From: DAOVRL01 sp023128595
GTDB taxonomy: Bacteria; Planctomycetota; Phycisphaerae; Sedimentisphaerales; Anaerobacaceae
Reading direction: 5' to 3'
NCBI GenBank assembly: GCA_030628155.1
Contig: DAOVRL010000042.1
Coordinates: forward strand, 1 to 27,485
Length of the DNA stretch: 27,485 bases
Program-made: the position numbers and the translations under genes
Shown here: positions 15,495 to 23,104 of the stretch, piece after piece
How positions within the stretch are numbered: position 1 is the first letter of the stretch
Layout: every line of letters starts with the position of its first letter
The notes under the pieces: model-generated
Databases searched by the model: none
What the model was told of the DNA's origin: nothing
What the model saw: only the letters and a program-made list of their open reading frames with translations

Positions 15495-16427
15495 ATGCAG
15501 TTAATAGAATTTATTCCGAACCTAAAACCGCGGGCGGTTGGGGCACATAAGGGGGATTTTGGGCGGGTGTGCATCGTCGCGGGCAGTATTGGTATGAGCG
15601 GTGCGGCGGCGCTTGCGGGGCGGTCGGCACTGCGGGGCGGAGCGGGACTTGTGCGAGTGGCAGTGCCGAAGAGCGTTCTGCCGATAGTTGCTTCGATAGA
15701 GCCGTCGTTTACTACAATCGCCTTAGCCGAGGACGATGCGGGGCGGATATCGGCGAAGGCGACAAGTGCAATCCTGGATGCGGCCGGGGACAACGATGCG
15801 ATGGCGTTTGGGCCGGGTGTTGGGGTCAGCGCAGAGCTTCGGGCGGTGTTGGAGAGACTTTTGGGGCAGGAGGGACTGCGGTTGGTGATTGATGCGGACG
15901 GTTTGAATAATTTAGCGGGGCTTGGCGACTGGCCGGACAAGGTCAAGGCGAAGGTGATTTTGACGCCGCATCCGGGCGAGATGAAGAGATTGTGGGCGGG
16001 GGTTTTGCGAGAAGCGATGCCGGAGGAGCGGCGGGAGCAGGCGGTGCAATTGGCGCAACGAACAAAGACGGTCGTGGTTCTCAAGGGGGCCGGGACGGTC
16101 GTGAGCGACGGCGAAAAAGTGTATATCAATAAGACGGGCAATCCGGGGATGGCGACGGCCGGGTCGGGCGATGTTCTGACCGGCGTTGTGACCGCGCTGC
16201 TGGGACAGAGGATGGGCGTGGCACGGGATGAATTGGGTGGGGCCGGAGAACACGGGCAGGATGCCCGTGCCACGGGGCTGAGCGAGTTTGACGCGGCGGT
16301 TTTAGGGGTATATATTCATGGCTTAGCCGGTGACATTGCAGCGGAGAGAATGGGGCAAGTCGGCATGATTGCAACCGATATTGCGGATGCCCTGGGGGAG
16401 GCGTGGGGACGTGGGGACCCCGCGTAA
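15495..16427 (+). CDS. nnrD: ADP-dependent NAD(P)H-hydrate dehydratase with in-frame repeat insertion
   Basis: NnrD repairs hydrated NADH/NADPH using ADP. The 310-residue protein shows GSIGMSGAAALAGRSALRGGAG (29-50), DADGLN (133-138), TPHPGEM (157-163) and NPGMATAGSGDVLTG (216-230) with catalytic Asp226. The separate epimerase domain (NnrE) is absent. Between about residues 244 and 263 is an extra segment containing GEHGQDARATG, encoded by a palindrome (CACGGGCA-GGA-TGCCCGTG, 16251-16269). It lies in a loop after the active-site motif and keeps the frame. The stop codon (16425-16427) lies in the loop of a second hairpin, so the last residues, GRGDPA, are also repeat-derived. The protein is probably still active, since all core motifs remain. 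Confidence 0.9.
   Translation: MQLIEFIPNLKPRAVGAHKGDFGRVCIVAGSIGMSGAAALAGRSALRGGAGLVRVAVPKSVLPIVASIEPSFTTIALAEDDAGRISAKATSAILDAAGDNDAMAFGPGVGVSAELRAVLERLLGQEGLRLVIDADGLNNLAGLGDWPDKVKAKVILTPHPGEMKRLWAGVLREAMPEERREQAVQLAQRTKTVVVLKGAGTVVSDGEKVYINKTGNPGMATAGSGDVLTGVVTALLGQRMGVARDELGGAGEHGQDARATGLSEFDAAVLGVYIHGLAGDIAAERMGQVGMIATDIADALGEAWGRGDPA
16218..16273. repeat. Palindromic element inside nnrD
   Basis: CACGGGCA (16251-16258) and TGCCCGTG (16262-16269) form a perfect 8-base stem with a GGA loop. In addition, GTGGCACGGG (16218-16227) is the exact inverse of CCCGTGCCAC (16264-16273). The element codes for HGQDARAT in frame. I recall this peptide from many planctomycete open frames, but a search is needed. 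Confidence 0.6.
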
Positions 16428-16444
16428 AACGCGGGGCTAAATAT
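16418..16444. repeat. Hairpin with TAAAA loop and CTAAATAT tail (copy 2), covering the nnrD stop
   Basis: The stem CCCCGCG/CGCGGGG (16418-16424, 16430-16436) surrounds TAAAA and is followed by CTAAATAT, as in copy 1 at 184-210, with compensated stem differences. TAA of the loop serves as the nnrD stop codon. Confidence 0.65.
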
Positions 16445-16920
16445 GTTTTGAGATTGGCGCGGGCCGCCTAACGCGGACCTGGTAATGACAACCCCCACCA
16501 CAGGGGTGGGGGCTAACCAAAAAGGAAATACGCGCAAAGTCCGGGCAACTTTTTCAATAGATGGCCCGACGCCTCGGGATATTCGAGGCCCACTGCGATC
16601 GGAATGAGGTGGCGTGTGTTTTGGCGCGCTCAGGATGACATGGGCCAGGATGACCTGGTAAATCACGGTGCAAAGGGGTGTGGCTAATTTCTCTGGCAGA
16701 GCATAATGTCCTTTCTGGCATAGGATTGCGGCGTGCGTCATTGCGAGCGAAGCGAAGCAATCTCACTCATTTGTAAGGCGGAGATTGCCACGGCCTTTTT
16801 CAAAGGCCTCGCAATGACGATAGCGGCTCTGTTACGCCTTGTGAACGAGTATTGACAAACGCCCCAATCAGCTGCCAGAAAATCCGGCCACACCCGTGCA
16901 AAGAGAGGGATTGTATTTTG
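16445..16920. repeat. Repeat-rich spacer before the symporter, with MITE-like copy C (16737-16818)
   Basis: No gene is supported in this spacer. GTCATTGCGAG (16737-16747) and CTCGCAATGAC (16808-16818) are perfect 11-base terminal inverted repeats of an 82-base element. It shares GAGATTGCCACGGCC with copy A. A 24-base motif at 16873-16896 recurs at 26544-26567. GCCTCG/CGAGGC forms a small hairpin around 16571-16589. Confidence 0.6.
16492..16518. repeat. Related hairpin with 5-base loop and CTAA tail (copy 3)
   Basis: An 8-base stem CCCCCACC/GGTGGGGG (16492-16499, 16505-16512) has the 5-base loop ACAGG and is followed by CTAACC. It shares the architecture of copies 1 and 2 but neither stem nor loop sequence, so its membership is less certain. 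Confidence 0.45.
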
Positions 16921-16948
16921 TTGCGGTGGGCGGGGGAGTGGGTATAAT
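16921..16948 (+). promoter_or_regulatory. Promoter of the symporter gene
   Basis: TTGCGG (16921-16926) and a perfect TATAAT (16943-16948) are 16 bases apart. The expected start is near 16955, leaving a leader of about 60 bases with an AGGAAAGG ribosome site (17002-17009), 7 bases from the ATG. Confidence 0.55.
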
Positions 16949-17016
16949 TGCGGGGAATTTAATTGGATTACGGCAATGGAATGACTTAGGGTAAACATAG
17001 CAGGAAAGGTTTTTTT

Positions 17017-18570
17017 ATGCAGCTTACCGCACTTGACATTTGCACGTTCGTCGCGTTTTTCGGTGTTGTTGTCGGTGTCAGTATGTATAAGAGCCGACGG
17101 GAAAAGACGAGCGAGGATTTCTTTTTGGCGAGCCGGAGTCTTTTATGGCCGTTTATCGGTTTGTCTTTGATAGCGGCGAACATTTCGACGGAGCATTTCG
17201 TGGGGATGGCGGGCCAGGGGGCGGGCATTGCCGGTTTGGCGGTAGCGAGCTACGAGTGGATTGCGGCGATAACGCTTGTTGTCGTGGCGATTTTCTTTCT
17301 GCCGAGATTCCTGCGCAGCGGGATCTTCACAATCCCGGAGTATCTGGAGTACCGGTACAATGCAGCGGCGCGGGCGATAATGGCATTCTACACGATGGTA
17401 ATATACATCGGCGTTACGATTGCGGCGGTGATCTACTCCGGGGGGCTGACACTTCAAACGATATTCGGCGATTTGGAGAATGCGAGTCATCTAACATACG
17501 GAGTGATTGTTATTGGAGCTATAGCGGGACTCTATACGATATGGGGGGGACTCAAGGCGGTTGCGTGGGCGGATTTGTTTCAGGGTTCGGCGTTGATAAT
17601 CGGGGGGGCGATTACAATGGTGCTCGGATTCAGGGCAGTCGGCTGGAGCAATTTCTTTGAGCACAACGCAGACAGACTGCATATGATACTTCCTAAAGAC
17701 CATTCGGTTCTGCCGTGGACGGCACTGGTGGTTGGGCTGTGGATACCGAATTTTTACTATTGGGGCCTGAATCAATATATTTGCCAAAGGACACTGGCGG
17801 CCAAGACGCTGCGGCAGGGGCAACTTGGGATCATCTTCGCGGCGGCGTTGAAGCTGCTGATTCCGTTTATTATCATATTCCCCGGGATAATGGCGCTGCA
17901 GCTCTATAAGGACCAGATGACCGGTGAGAGTGGAACGGACGCGGCGTATCCGCTGCTGATCAAGAACCTTGTTGGTCCGGGCTTTAGGGCGTTCATATTC
18001 GCGGCCATCAGCGGAGCGGTCATCAGTTCGTTGGCCTCGATGCTGAACTCCGCCTCGACGATATTCACTATGGATTTGGTCAAGCGTCACCTGAGGAAAG
18101 ATGCGTCGGACAAGAGCCTTATATGGACGGGGCGGGCTGCGACCGGCGTTTTCGTGGTGATCGGGATGCTGATAGCGCCGATGTTGGGAGATCCCAGATT
18201 TATGGGCATCTTCACGTACATCCAGGAGTTCCAGGGTTATATTTCTCCGGGGATACTGGGTGTCTTTGTGTTCGGAATGATATTCAAGAAGGCGCCTCCG
18301 GCGGCCGGGGTGGTGGGCTTGCTCCTTAGCGTTCCGGTTTACGGCTTTTTGCACTGGCAATTCGGCGGGATTGCGTTCTTGAACCGGATGGCAATTACGT
18401 TCGCAGTGCTGCTTTTGGTCATGCTCATTATCACTCTTGTAAAGCCTTTGTCGAAGCCGAAGGTAATGCCGATACGAGAGGAATTCGATATGAGCCCGAC
18501 GCCTTTGGTGGTGTGGCTTGGGGGACTGGTGATAGTGGCGACGTTAGTGCTTTATTGGATATTCAGGTAA
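17017..18570 (+). CDS. Sodium/sugar symporter, SSS family, vSGLT-like
   Basis: This 517-residue polytopic protein of the solute:sodium symporter family closely resembles Vibrio SGLT, which imports galactose with Na+. Matching stretches include AANISTEHFVGMAG (53-66), ASYEW (77-81), GIFTIPEYLEYRYN (102-115), YYWGLNQYICQRTLAAK (247-263), ALKLLIPF (277-284), ISSLASMLNSASTIFTMD (336-353, the Na2-site helix) and YIQEFQG (401-407). By motif, the Asn, Glu, Lys and Gln residues that contact sugar in vSGLT are kept. The Gln of STEQF is His60 here, a possible change in specificity. Fourteen-odd membrane segments are expected in the inner membrane. The next gene is a galactokinase, which supports galactose or a related sugar as substrate. 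Confidence 0.9.
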   Translation: MQLTALDICTFVAFFGVVVGVSMYKSRREKTSEDFFLASRSLLWPFIGLSLIAANISTEHFVGMAGQGAGIAGLAVASYEWIAAITLVVVAIFFLPRFLRSGIFTIPEYLEYRYNAAARAIMAFYTMVIYIGVTIAAVIYSGGLTLQTIFGDLENASHLTYGVIVIGAIAGLYTIWGGLKAVAWADLFQGSALIIGGAITMVLGFRAVGWSNFFEHNADRLHMILPKDHSVLPWTALVVGLWIPNFYYWGLNQYICQRTLAAKTLRQGQLGIIFAAALKLLIPFIIIFPGIMALQLYKDQMTGESGTDAAYPLLIKNLVGPGFRAFIFAAISGAVISSLASMLNSASTIFTMDLVKRHLRKDASDKSLIWTGRAATGVFVVIGMLIAPMLGDPRFMGIFTYIQEFQGYISPGILGVFVFGMIFKKAPPAAGVVGLLLSVPVYGFLHWQFGGIAFLNRMAITFAVLLLVMLIITLVKPLSKPKVMPIREEFDMSPTPLVVWLGGLVIVATLVLYWIFR

Positions 18571-18758
18571 TGTGAAGACAGAGAGCACAAGTGGGTTCGG
18601 CCGTCCCCAAGCCTACGACAAGCTCAGGCGGGGCGCTGCGCTTGAGGCTGCCGCCCGGAGGAATCTGCGGCCGGGGCGCTGTGGTTTTCCGGCGCGCCCG
18701 GTGGGGTATAGTCCGCCGATTGATTATTAGGGGATAATTTGAAAGTGAGAGTTGTGGA
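18571..18758. repeat. Spacer with TCCCCAAG/CTTGAGGC repeat (18604-18648)
   Basis: Between the symporter and galactokinase genes lies a copy of the TCCCCAAG...CTTGAGGC unit with an embedded CCTACGACAAGCTCAGG tract. A TATAGT (18707-18712) could be a -10 box for galK, but no good -35 is visible at the right distance. No terminator is evident, so the two genes may share a transcript. Confidence 0.45.
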
Positions 18759-20003
18759 ATGGAGCTGACTACGGAAGGACGGGGCGCATTAGATAGGATA
18801 TCGGGCTTTGCCGAAGGGAACGCGATCGATATTGCGGGGGGGAAGGTTCGGAGGACTTCTTCGCGGTTTTGTTTAGGGGTCGAGCATGGGGATTATAACG
18901 GGACGGAGCTTTTCGGGGTGGCGACGGACAGGTTTATCTGGATGGCGTATCGGTCTAATGGGACGGACAGGGTGCGGCTGTTTAGCGGGAACTTTCCGGG
19001 TGACGGAGTGGTCGAGTTTAAGATTGGGGACGTGCCGGAGCCGAAGTCGCAGGCAATAGCGCAGACGTGGGGGCGGTTTGCATACGGGGTCGATTTTATA
19101 CTAAGGCGGGAGGGCTATGAACTGACACAGGGGATCGACGGGGTTATTTACGGCAATATTCCGGGGGGCGGGATGAGCCGGTCGGCGTCGCTGAGCTTGA
19201 ATTTGATTCTGTCGCTGTTGGATGTGAACGGTATCGAGATAGAAGATAAGATGACCATTGTCGATCTTGCGCAGGCGGTGGAGAACGACTATATCGGCTC
19301 GCCTTGCGGGCAGTTGGACCAGATTATGATACTGTTCGGCAAAGAGGGGATGGGGACATATTATAATCCGGCGAGGAGGTCGGTGGATTACGTGGAATTG
19401 GGGGCCGGCGCGGTAGATTTTCGGATTGTCGTGCTGGACACGGGGACCGACCGTCCCGGTCTCGAAAAGTCAACTTACGCGGTTCGAAGAAGGCAGTGTC
19501 AGGAACTGGCTTCTATTTTGGCCGAGGCGGGGTATGATGTGAAGTGCCTGGCGGATGTCAAGGACGAGGGGCATTATGAAAAGATTATGAGTGAGTTCGG
19601 CGCGAATTATCCGGATTTGTGCGAGCGGCTGAAGTATATCTTCGGGGCGCAGAAGCGGTTTTATGAGATGCTTGAAGCGTGGAAGTCCGGGGACGTGGAG
19701 ACCGTGGGGCGGATATTTCGGGCCGACGGGACCGGGCTGCGGGACGATTATAAGATATCGGGGCCGGAGTTAGAGACGATGTGCGATATTGTTCGGACGG
19801 TGCCGGGCGTTTTGGGCGAGCGGATGTTAGGCGGTGGCGACAAGGGGGCATCGGGTGCTCTGGTCCGGGCGGAAAGCGTGGGGGCGGTGCGGGCGGCTGT
19901 GGATGCGGCGTATCCGCGGAGCCGGCCTGAGTTTGCCGAGAAATACGCGGTCCATGTGTGCAAGGTTGTCGATGGTGTGCGGGTTTATGAAGGGCTTTTG
20001 TGA
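18759..20003 (+). CDS. galK: Galactokinase-like GHMP kinase
   Basis: This 414-residue GHMP-family kinase would phosphorylate galactose at C1 using ATP. Motif 1 is diverged (SSRFCLGVEHGDYNG instead of APGRVNLIGEHTDYNG), but the catalytic Arg36 and sugar-binding Glu42, His43 and Asp45 are in register. The ATP-binding motif 2 is PGGGMSRSAS (135-144), the catalytic base is Asp187 in GQLDQ, and motif 3 is GGGDKGASGA. The divergence leaves room for a related sugar such as a modified galactose. The ATG at 18759 has only a weak upstream GTGAGAG. The neighbouring vSGLT-like symporter supports a sugar uptake-and-activation role. Its stop overlaps the ribosome site of pyrK, so pyrK is co-transcribed. 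Confidence 0.85.
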   Translation: MELTTEGRGALDRISGFAEGNAIDIAGGKVRRTSSRFCLGVEHGDYNGTELFGVATDRFIWMAYRSNGTDRVRLFSGNFPGDGVVEFKIGDVPEPKSQAIAQTWGRFAYGVDFILRREGYELTQGIDGVIYGNIPGGGMSRSASLSLNLILSLLDVNGIEIEDKMTIVDLAQAVENDYIGSPCGQLDQIMILFGKEGMGTYYNPARRSVDYVELGAGAVDFRIVVLDTGTDRPGLEKSTYAVRRRQCQELASILAEAGYDVKCLADVKDEGHYEKIMSEFGANYPDLCERLKYIFGAQKRFYEMLEAWKSGDVETVGRIFRADGTGLRDDYKISGPELETMCDIVRTVPGVLGERMLGGGDKGASGALVRAESVGAVRAAVDAAYPRSRPEFAEKYAVHVCKVVDGVRVYEGLL

Positions 20004-20010
20004 GGTGGTT

Positions 20011-20961
20011 ATGGGACAAGAGTATGGGTCATCGAGTAAGGGGGAGTTTCGGGCGGTTGTGTCTTCTAACAGGCAGATCGGGATTAGTTTCTACAGGCTT
20101 ACGTTGGAGTTTTCCGGGGCGGGAGCAGAGGCTTTCGACGGGTTTGGGCCCGGTCAGTTCGTGCAGTTGGATGTGAGCGGCGCCGCCCTGCCGCCGGTGG
20201 AGAGGATACCGGATGAATTGGCGGATGCGGCCCGGCGGGAGATACTGCTGCGGCGGCCTTTTAGCTTCACTGATGTCACGAGGGAGGGGGACAAGACGGT
20301 GGCCGATCTTCTTTATTGCGTTGTTGGGCCGGCGACTTTGCGGATGACGACCTTCAAGGCGGGGGATTCGGTGAGCGTTGTGGGGCCGTTGGGCAACGGT
20401 TTCTCGGTGCCGGAAGGCAAGAAGAAGGCCTTTTTGGTCTTCGGGGGAATGGGGACGGCGCCGATGCAGCATTTAGCGAAGGTGTTAGCGTGGGATGAGA
20501 AGGAGCGGGATATTGAGGTTGTTGCGTTTGCCGGGGCGAAGAGCGTGCACGCCCTGCCGTTCGAGGGTAGGATGGATGAGATCTCGCAGCAGTTAGGGTT
20601 CTCGATACGCGAATTCGCGAAATATACGATAGAATCGATGGTTGCGACAGACGACGGCTCGTCCGGATTTCACGGCCCCGTGACCGATTGCTTTTTGGAG
20701 TGGCTTAAGGAGAATAAGCCCTCGGTGGAAGAGGCGATTATATATAGCTGCGGGCCGGAGGCGATGTTAGGCAAGGTGGCGGAGATTGCGAAGGAGCGGA
20801 ATATCGACTGCCAGGTGAGCCTGGAACGGCGAATGGCGTGCGGGATCGGGGTCTGCCAGAGCTGTGCGGTCGAGTGCAGAGTCGAAGGCTCAAGTGAGAC
20901 GGTGTATAAGATGTGCTGCGAAGATGGGCCTGTGTTCGATGCGAGAGAAGTGGTCTTTTGA
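20011..20961 (+). CDS. pyrK: Dihydroorotate dehydrogenase electron transfer subunit PyrK
   Basis: PyrK carries FAD and a [2Fe-2S] cluster and passes electrons from the class 1B dihydroorotate dehydrogenase PyrD to NAD+ in pyrimidine synthesis. The 316-residue protein has the FAD motif RRPFS (81-85), GPLGNGF (125-131), the nucleotide-binding GGMGTAP (145-151), and cluster cysteines 277, 282, 285 and 303 in CGIGVCQSC...CCEDGPVFDA. I chose the ATG at 20011, preceded by GAGGTGG directly after the galK stop; longer in-frame extensions run back into galK. Its usual partner pyrD lies 2.1 kb downstream, separated by an R-M cassette. Confidence 0.9.
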   Translation: MGQEYGSSSKGEFRAVVSSNRQIGISFYRLTLEFSGAGAEAFDGFGPGQFVQLDVSGAALPPVERIPDELADAARREILLRRPFSFTDVTREGDKTVADLLYCVVGPATLRMTTFKAGDSVSVVGPLGNGFSVPEGKKKAFLVFGGMGTAPMQHLAKVLAWDEKERDIEVVAFAGAKSVHALPFEGRMDEISQQLGFSIREFAKYTIESMVATDDGSSGFHGPVTDCFLEWLKENKPSVEEAIIYSCGPEAMLGKVAEIAKERNIDCQVSLERRMACGIGVCQSCAVECRVEGSSETVYKMCCEDGPVFDAREVVF

Positions 20962-21008
20962 CTATGGGCCTGGTGGATTTTGGAGTAGAGTTGAGCATAG
21001 TGTTTTCT

Positions 21009-21017
21009 GAAAGAAGG
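21009..21017. repeat. Left 9-base direct repeat flanking the R-M cassette
   Basis: GAAAGAAGG at 21009-21017 recurs exactly at 23091-23099, just before pyrD. Both copies act as ribosome-binding sites for the gene that follows. They bracket the two R-M genes and may mark the insertion point, although two purine-rich ribosome sites could agree by chance. Confidence 0.4.
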
Positions 21018-21024
21018 ATGGAAC

Positions 21025-21885
21025 GTGAAGATATTTGAAAGAGATAGACACAAAGTTATTTGGGGAGACGCAATTAAGGTGCTCTCCAGCGAAATAGAAG
21101 ATGAGTCTATTGATCTGGTGTTTGCCGATCCGCCGTACAATATCGGTAAGGATTTCAATGGGAGAAGAGACAAGTGGGAGTCAAAAGAATCATATCTTAA
21201 CTGGTGTTACAAGTGGCTTGCTCTATGCATATCCAAGCTAAAACCAGGTGGGAGCTTGTATGTGATGACAGCCACCCAAAATATGCCTTATTTCGACATC
21301 TACCTGCGCAAGCGCATGACCATACTCTCTCGGATTGTGTGGTTCTACGATAGTTCAGGAGTACAGGCAAGGAAATACTATGGATCTCTATACGAGCCTA
21401 TCCTGTTCTGCGTCAAAGACAAAAACAACTACACTTTTAATGCGGACGACATCATGGTGGAGGCAAGAACTGGCGCAGTGAGAAAGCTCATAGACTATCG
21501 GAAGCCCGTGCCAAAAGTGTATAACTCAAAAAAAGTTCCAGGGAACGTCTGGAATATTCCCCGGGTGAGGTATCGGATGGAGGAATATGAAGAGCATCCC
21601 ACTCAGAAGCCTGTCGCCCTATTGAACAGAATTGTCACAGCGAGCAGCCACCCGGGCGATATGGTACTGGACCCCTTTTCCGGAACATTCACCACTTCAG
21701 ATGTTGCTAAGAAACTGGATAGGATGTCCATTGGAATAGAGATAGAAGAGGAGTATGTGAAAATAGGGTTAAGAAGGCTGGAGATATGTTCAGAGTATGA
21801 AGGTCAGCCTTTGGAAAAGAAGGGCCGAACGTTTGAGTCCGCGAGAGATGAACAGCAGGCCATGCTGAACTTTTCGGAAGTGTAG
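21025..21885 (+). CDS. Type II DNA adenine-N6 methyltransferase, YhdJ-like (predicted ATGCAT)
   Basis: This 286-residue beta-class methyltransferase has the catalytic DPPY (35-38) before a target-recognition region and the AdoMet motif DPFSGTFTT (216-224), an unusual form of FxGxGT. It closely resembles E. coli YhdJ in SRIVWFYDSSGVQARKYYGS, YTFNADDI, KVPGNVWNIPRVRY and HPTQKPVALLNRI. YhdJ methylates adenine in ATGCAT, so that target is predicted here. The GTG at 21025 follows AAGAAGG; the nearby ATG at 21018 is out of frame. The next gene, 2 bases on, is the likely cognate nuclease. Codons and base composition are clearly AT-richer than in pyrK and pyrD, a sign of transfer. Confidence 0.9.
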   Translation: MKIFERDRHKVIWGDAIKVLSSEIEDESIDLVFADPPYNIGKDFNGRRDKWESKESYLNWCYKWLALCISKLKPGGSLYVMTATQNMPYFDIYLRKRMTILSRIVWFYDSSGVQARKYYGSLYEPILFCVKDKNNYTFNADDIMVEARTGAVRKLIDYRKPVPKVYNSKKVPGNVWNIPRVRYRMEEYEEHPTQKPVALLNRIVTASSHPGDMVLDPFSGTFTTSDVAKKLDRMSIGIEIEEEYVKIGLRRLEICSEYEGQPLEKKGRTFESARDEQQAMLNFSEV

Positions 21886-21887
21886 AG

Positions 21888-23024
21888 ATGCAGCACGAAT
21901 TCACGAGAGAGATCAAGAAGATTCTCAAGAAAGGATTTGGCAAGGCTGCCGAGCAAGTTTTCGACAAAAGCCAGATCGTACAATATCTCAACATAAAGAC
22001 AAAGTCTGCAAGCAAAGGCTCAAAGTCACGAGGAAGTTTTGCGAATTTGTACGCCATCTATGTGTTGGTAGAGGACTATATATCGAAAGGATTCCACAGA
22101 AAAGGAAAATACTCGGAGTACGAAGGTGCGATTTTCAGCAATCTGCTTAAGAGACAAAGACAATTGCCGTTTGGGCAAAAGCTTCAGAATCACGCTCTGA
22201 ATCACAGAATGAACGAGGAATTCAAGAAGTACTTTCCTACCTGTGAGTACATCCCTATCCTGAGAAGTCCAGAAACTAACCGATACTGGTTCAACGAGAA
22301 TCTCTTGAGAATCAAGATCAAGAAAGACAATTTCAGCATCGCGGAAGCGATAATCAAGATTGTTGACATTTACGTTGAAGCAAAGAAGATGGGCTTCGAG
22401 AAGTTCATCCGGTTCTGTGAGGACGCTCACAAGCTTAATGAAGAAGAACTGATTGATTTCATAGGTAGCCTTGTCGAACCAGCCGCAGACGCCAGGATAT
22501 TCGAGATAGTCAGTTATAGCATTCTGAAGTATTACTATCGGGACCAACAAATCTACTGGGGATTCGAAATTGACAAGCTTCAAGAGGACAATTTGAAGCT
22601 TTTCAAGACTGGACGCACCAATGCAAACGACGGCGGAATTGATTTTGTCATGAAGCCATTGGGGCGGTTTTTCCAGGTTACGGAGACCGTGGATGTCAAT
22701 AAATACTTCTTGGACATTGACAAAATCGAGAAGTATCCGATTACATTCGTAGTGAAATCTTCAGATGCGGTGTCGGAGTTGAAGAGTAAGATACGGGACC
22801 AGGCCAAGAGGCAATATTCAATCAAGGCGATTGTCTCTCGCTATATGAAATGCATCGAAGAGATCATCAACATATCCTCCCTCCTGGACAAGTTCAAAGA
22901 GGCTGTTGATCAGAACCATCTGGCTGGTATTCTGCACGAGATCATAAAGCAAAGCAAGGTAGAGTTCAGCTATGATGATGACTATGACATCAGTGAGTAC
23001 GAGGACATCGAATTGTCGGAATGA
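21888..23024 (+). CDS. Putative type II restriction endonuclease, PD-(D/E)XK-like
   Basis: This 378-residue protein is probably the nuclease partner of the methyltransferase 2 bases upstream, cleaving unmethylated ATGCAT. The C-terminal half has a motif order compatible with a PD-(D/E)XK core: a helix with Glu206 (RIFEIVSYSILKYYY), then TNANDGGIDFVM with Asp248/Asp252, and FFQVTE (261-266), where the usual ExK would be QVT or shifted to Glu266. The N-terminal part is basic and helical and may hold DNA contacts. The C-terminus is strongly acidic (DDDYDISEYED). I do not recognise a named REase family with certainty. The low GC content matches the methyltransferase and not the flanking pyr genes. 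The nuclease call rests on context plus motifs. Confidence 0.65.
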   Translation: MQHEFTREIKKILKKGFGKAAEQVFDKSQIVQYLNIKTKSASKGSKSRGSFANLYAIYVLVEDYISKGFHRKGKYSEYEGAIFSNLLKRQRQLPFGQKLQNHALNHRMNEEFKKYFPTCEYIPILRSPETNRYWFNENLLRIKIKKDNFSIAEAIIKIVDIYVEAKKMGFEKFIRFCEDAHKLNEEELIDFIGSLVEPAADARIFEIVSYSILKYYYRDQQIYWGFEIDKLQEDNLKLFKTGRTNANDGGIDFVMKPLGRFFQVTETVDVNKYFLDIDKIEKYPITFVVKSSDAVSELKSKIRDQAKRQYSIKAIVSRYMKCIEEIINISSLLDKFKEAVDQNHLAGILHEIIKQSKVEFSYDDDYDISEYEDIELSE

Positions 23025-23068
23025 CACTAAGGACCACAAATGGATTTTGACGGCTAAATAGATTTGAG

Positions 23069-23087
23069 ATTGCGAGGTTTTCGCAAT
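23069..23087. repeat. Minimal ATTGCGA hairpin before pyrD
   Basis: ATTGCGA-GGTTT-TCGCAAT is a perfect 7-base inverted repeat and matches the core of the GTCATTGCGA element termini. It lies between the R-M cassette and the pyrD ribosome site. Confidence 0.5.
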
Positions 23088-23090
23088 GCC

Positions 23091-23099
23091 GAAAGAAGG
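23091..23099. repeat. Right 9-base direct repeat flanking the R-M cassette
   Basis: GAAAGAAGG here equals 21009-21017. It is also the pyrD ribosome site, 5 bases before the ATG at 23105. Confidence 0.4.
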
Positions 23100-23104
23100 T
23101 TTGG

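Noticed and set aside
17491..18360. 289-residue minus-strand open frame inside the symporter gene
   Set aside because: Shadow of a GC-rich real gene; basic, low-complexity translation and the plus-strand symporter is unmistakable.
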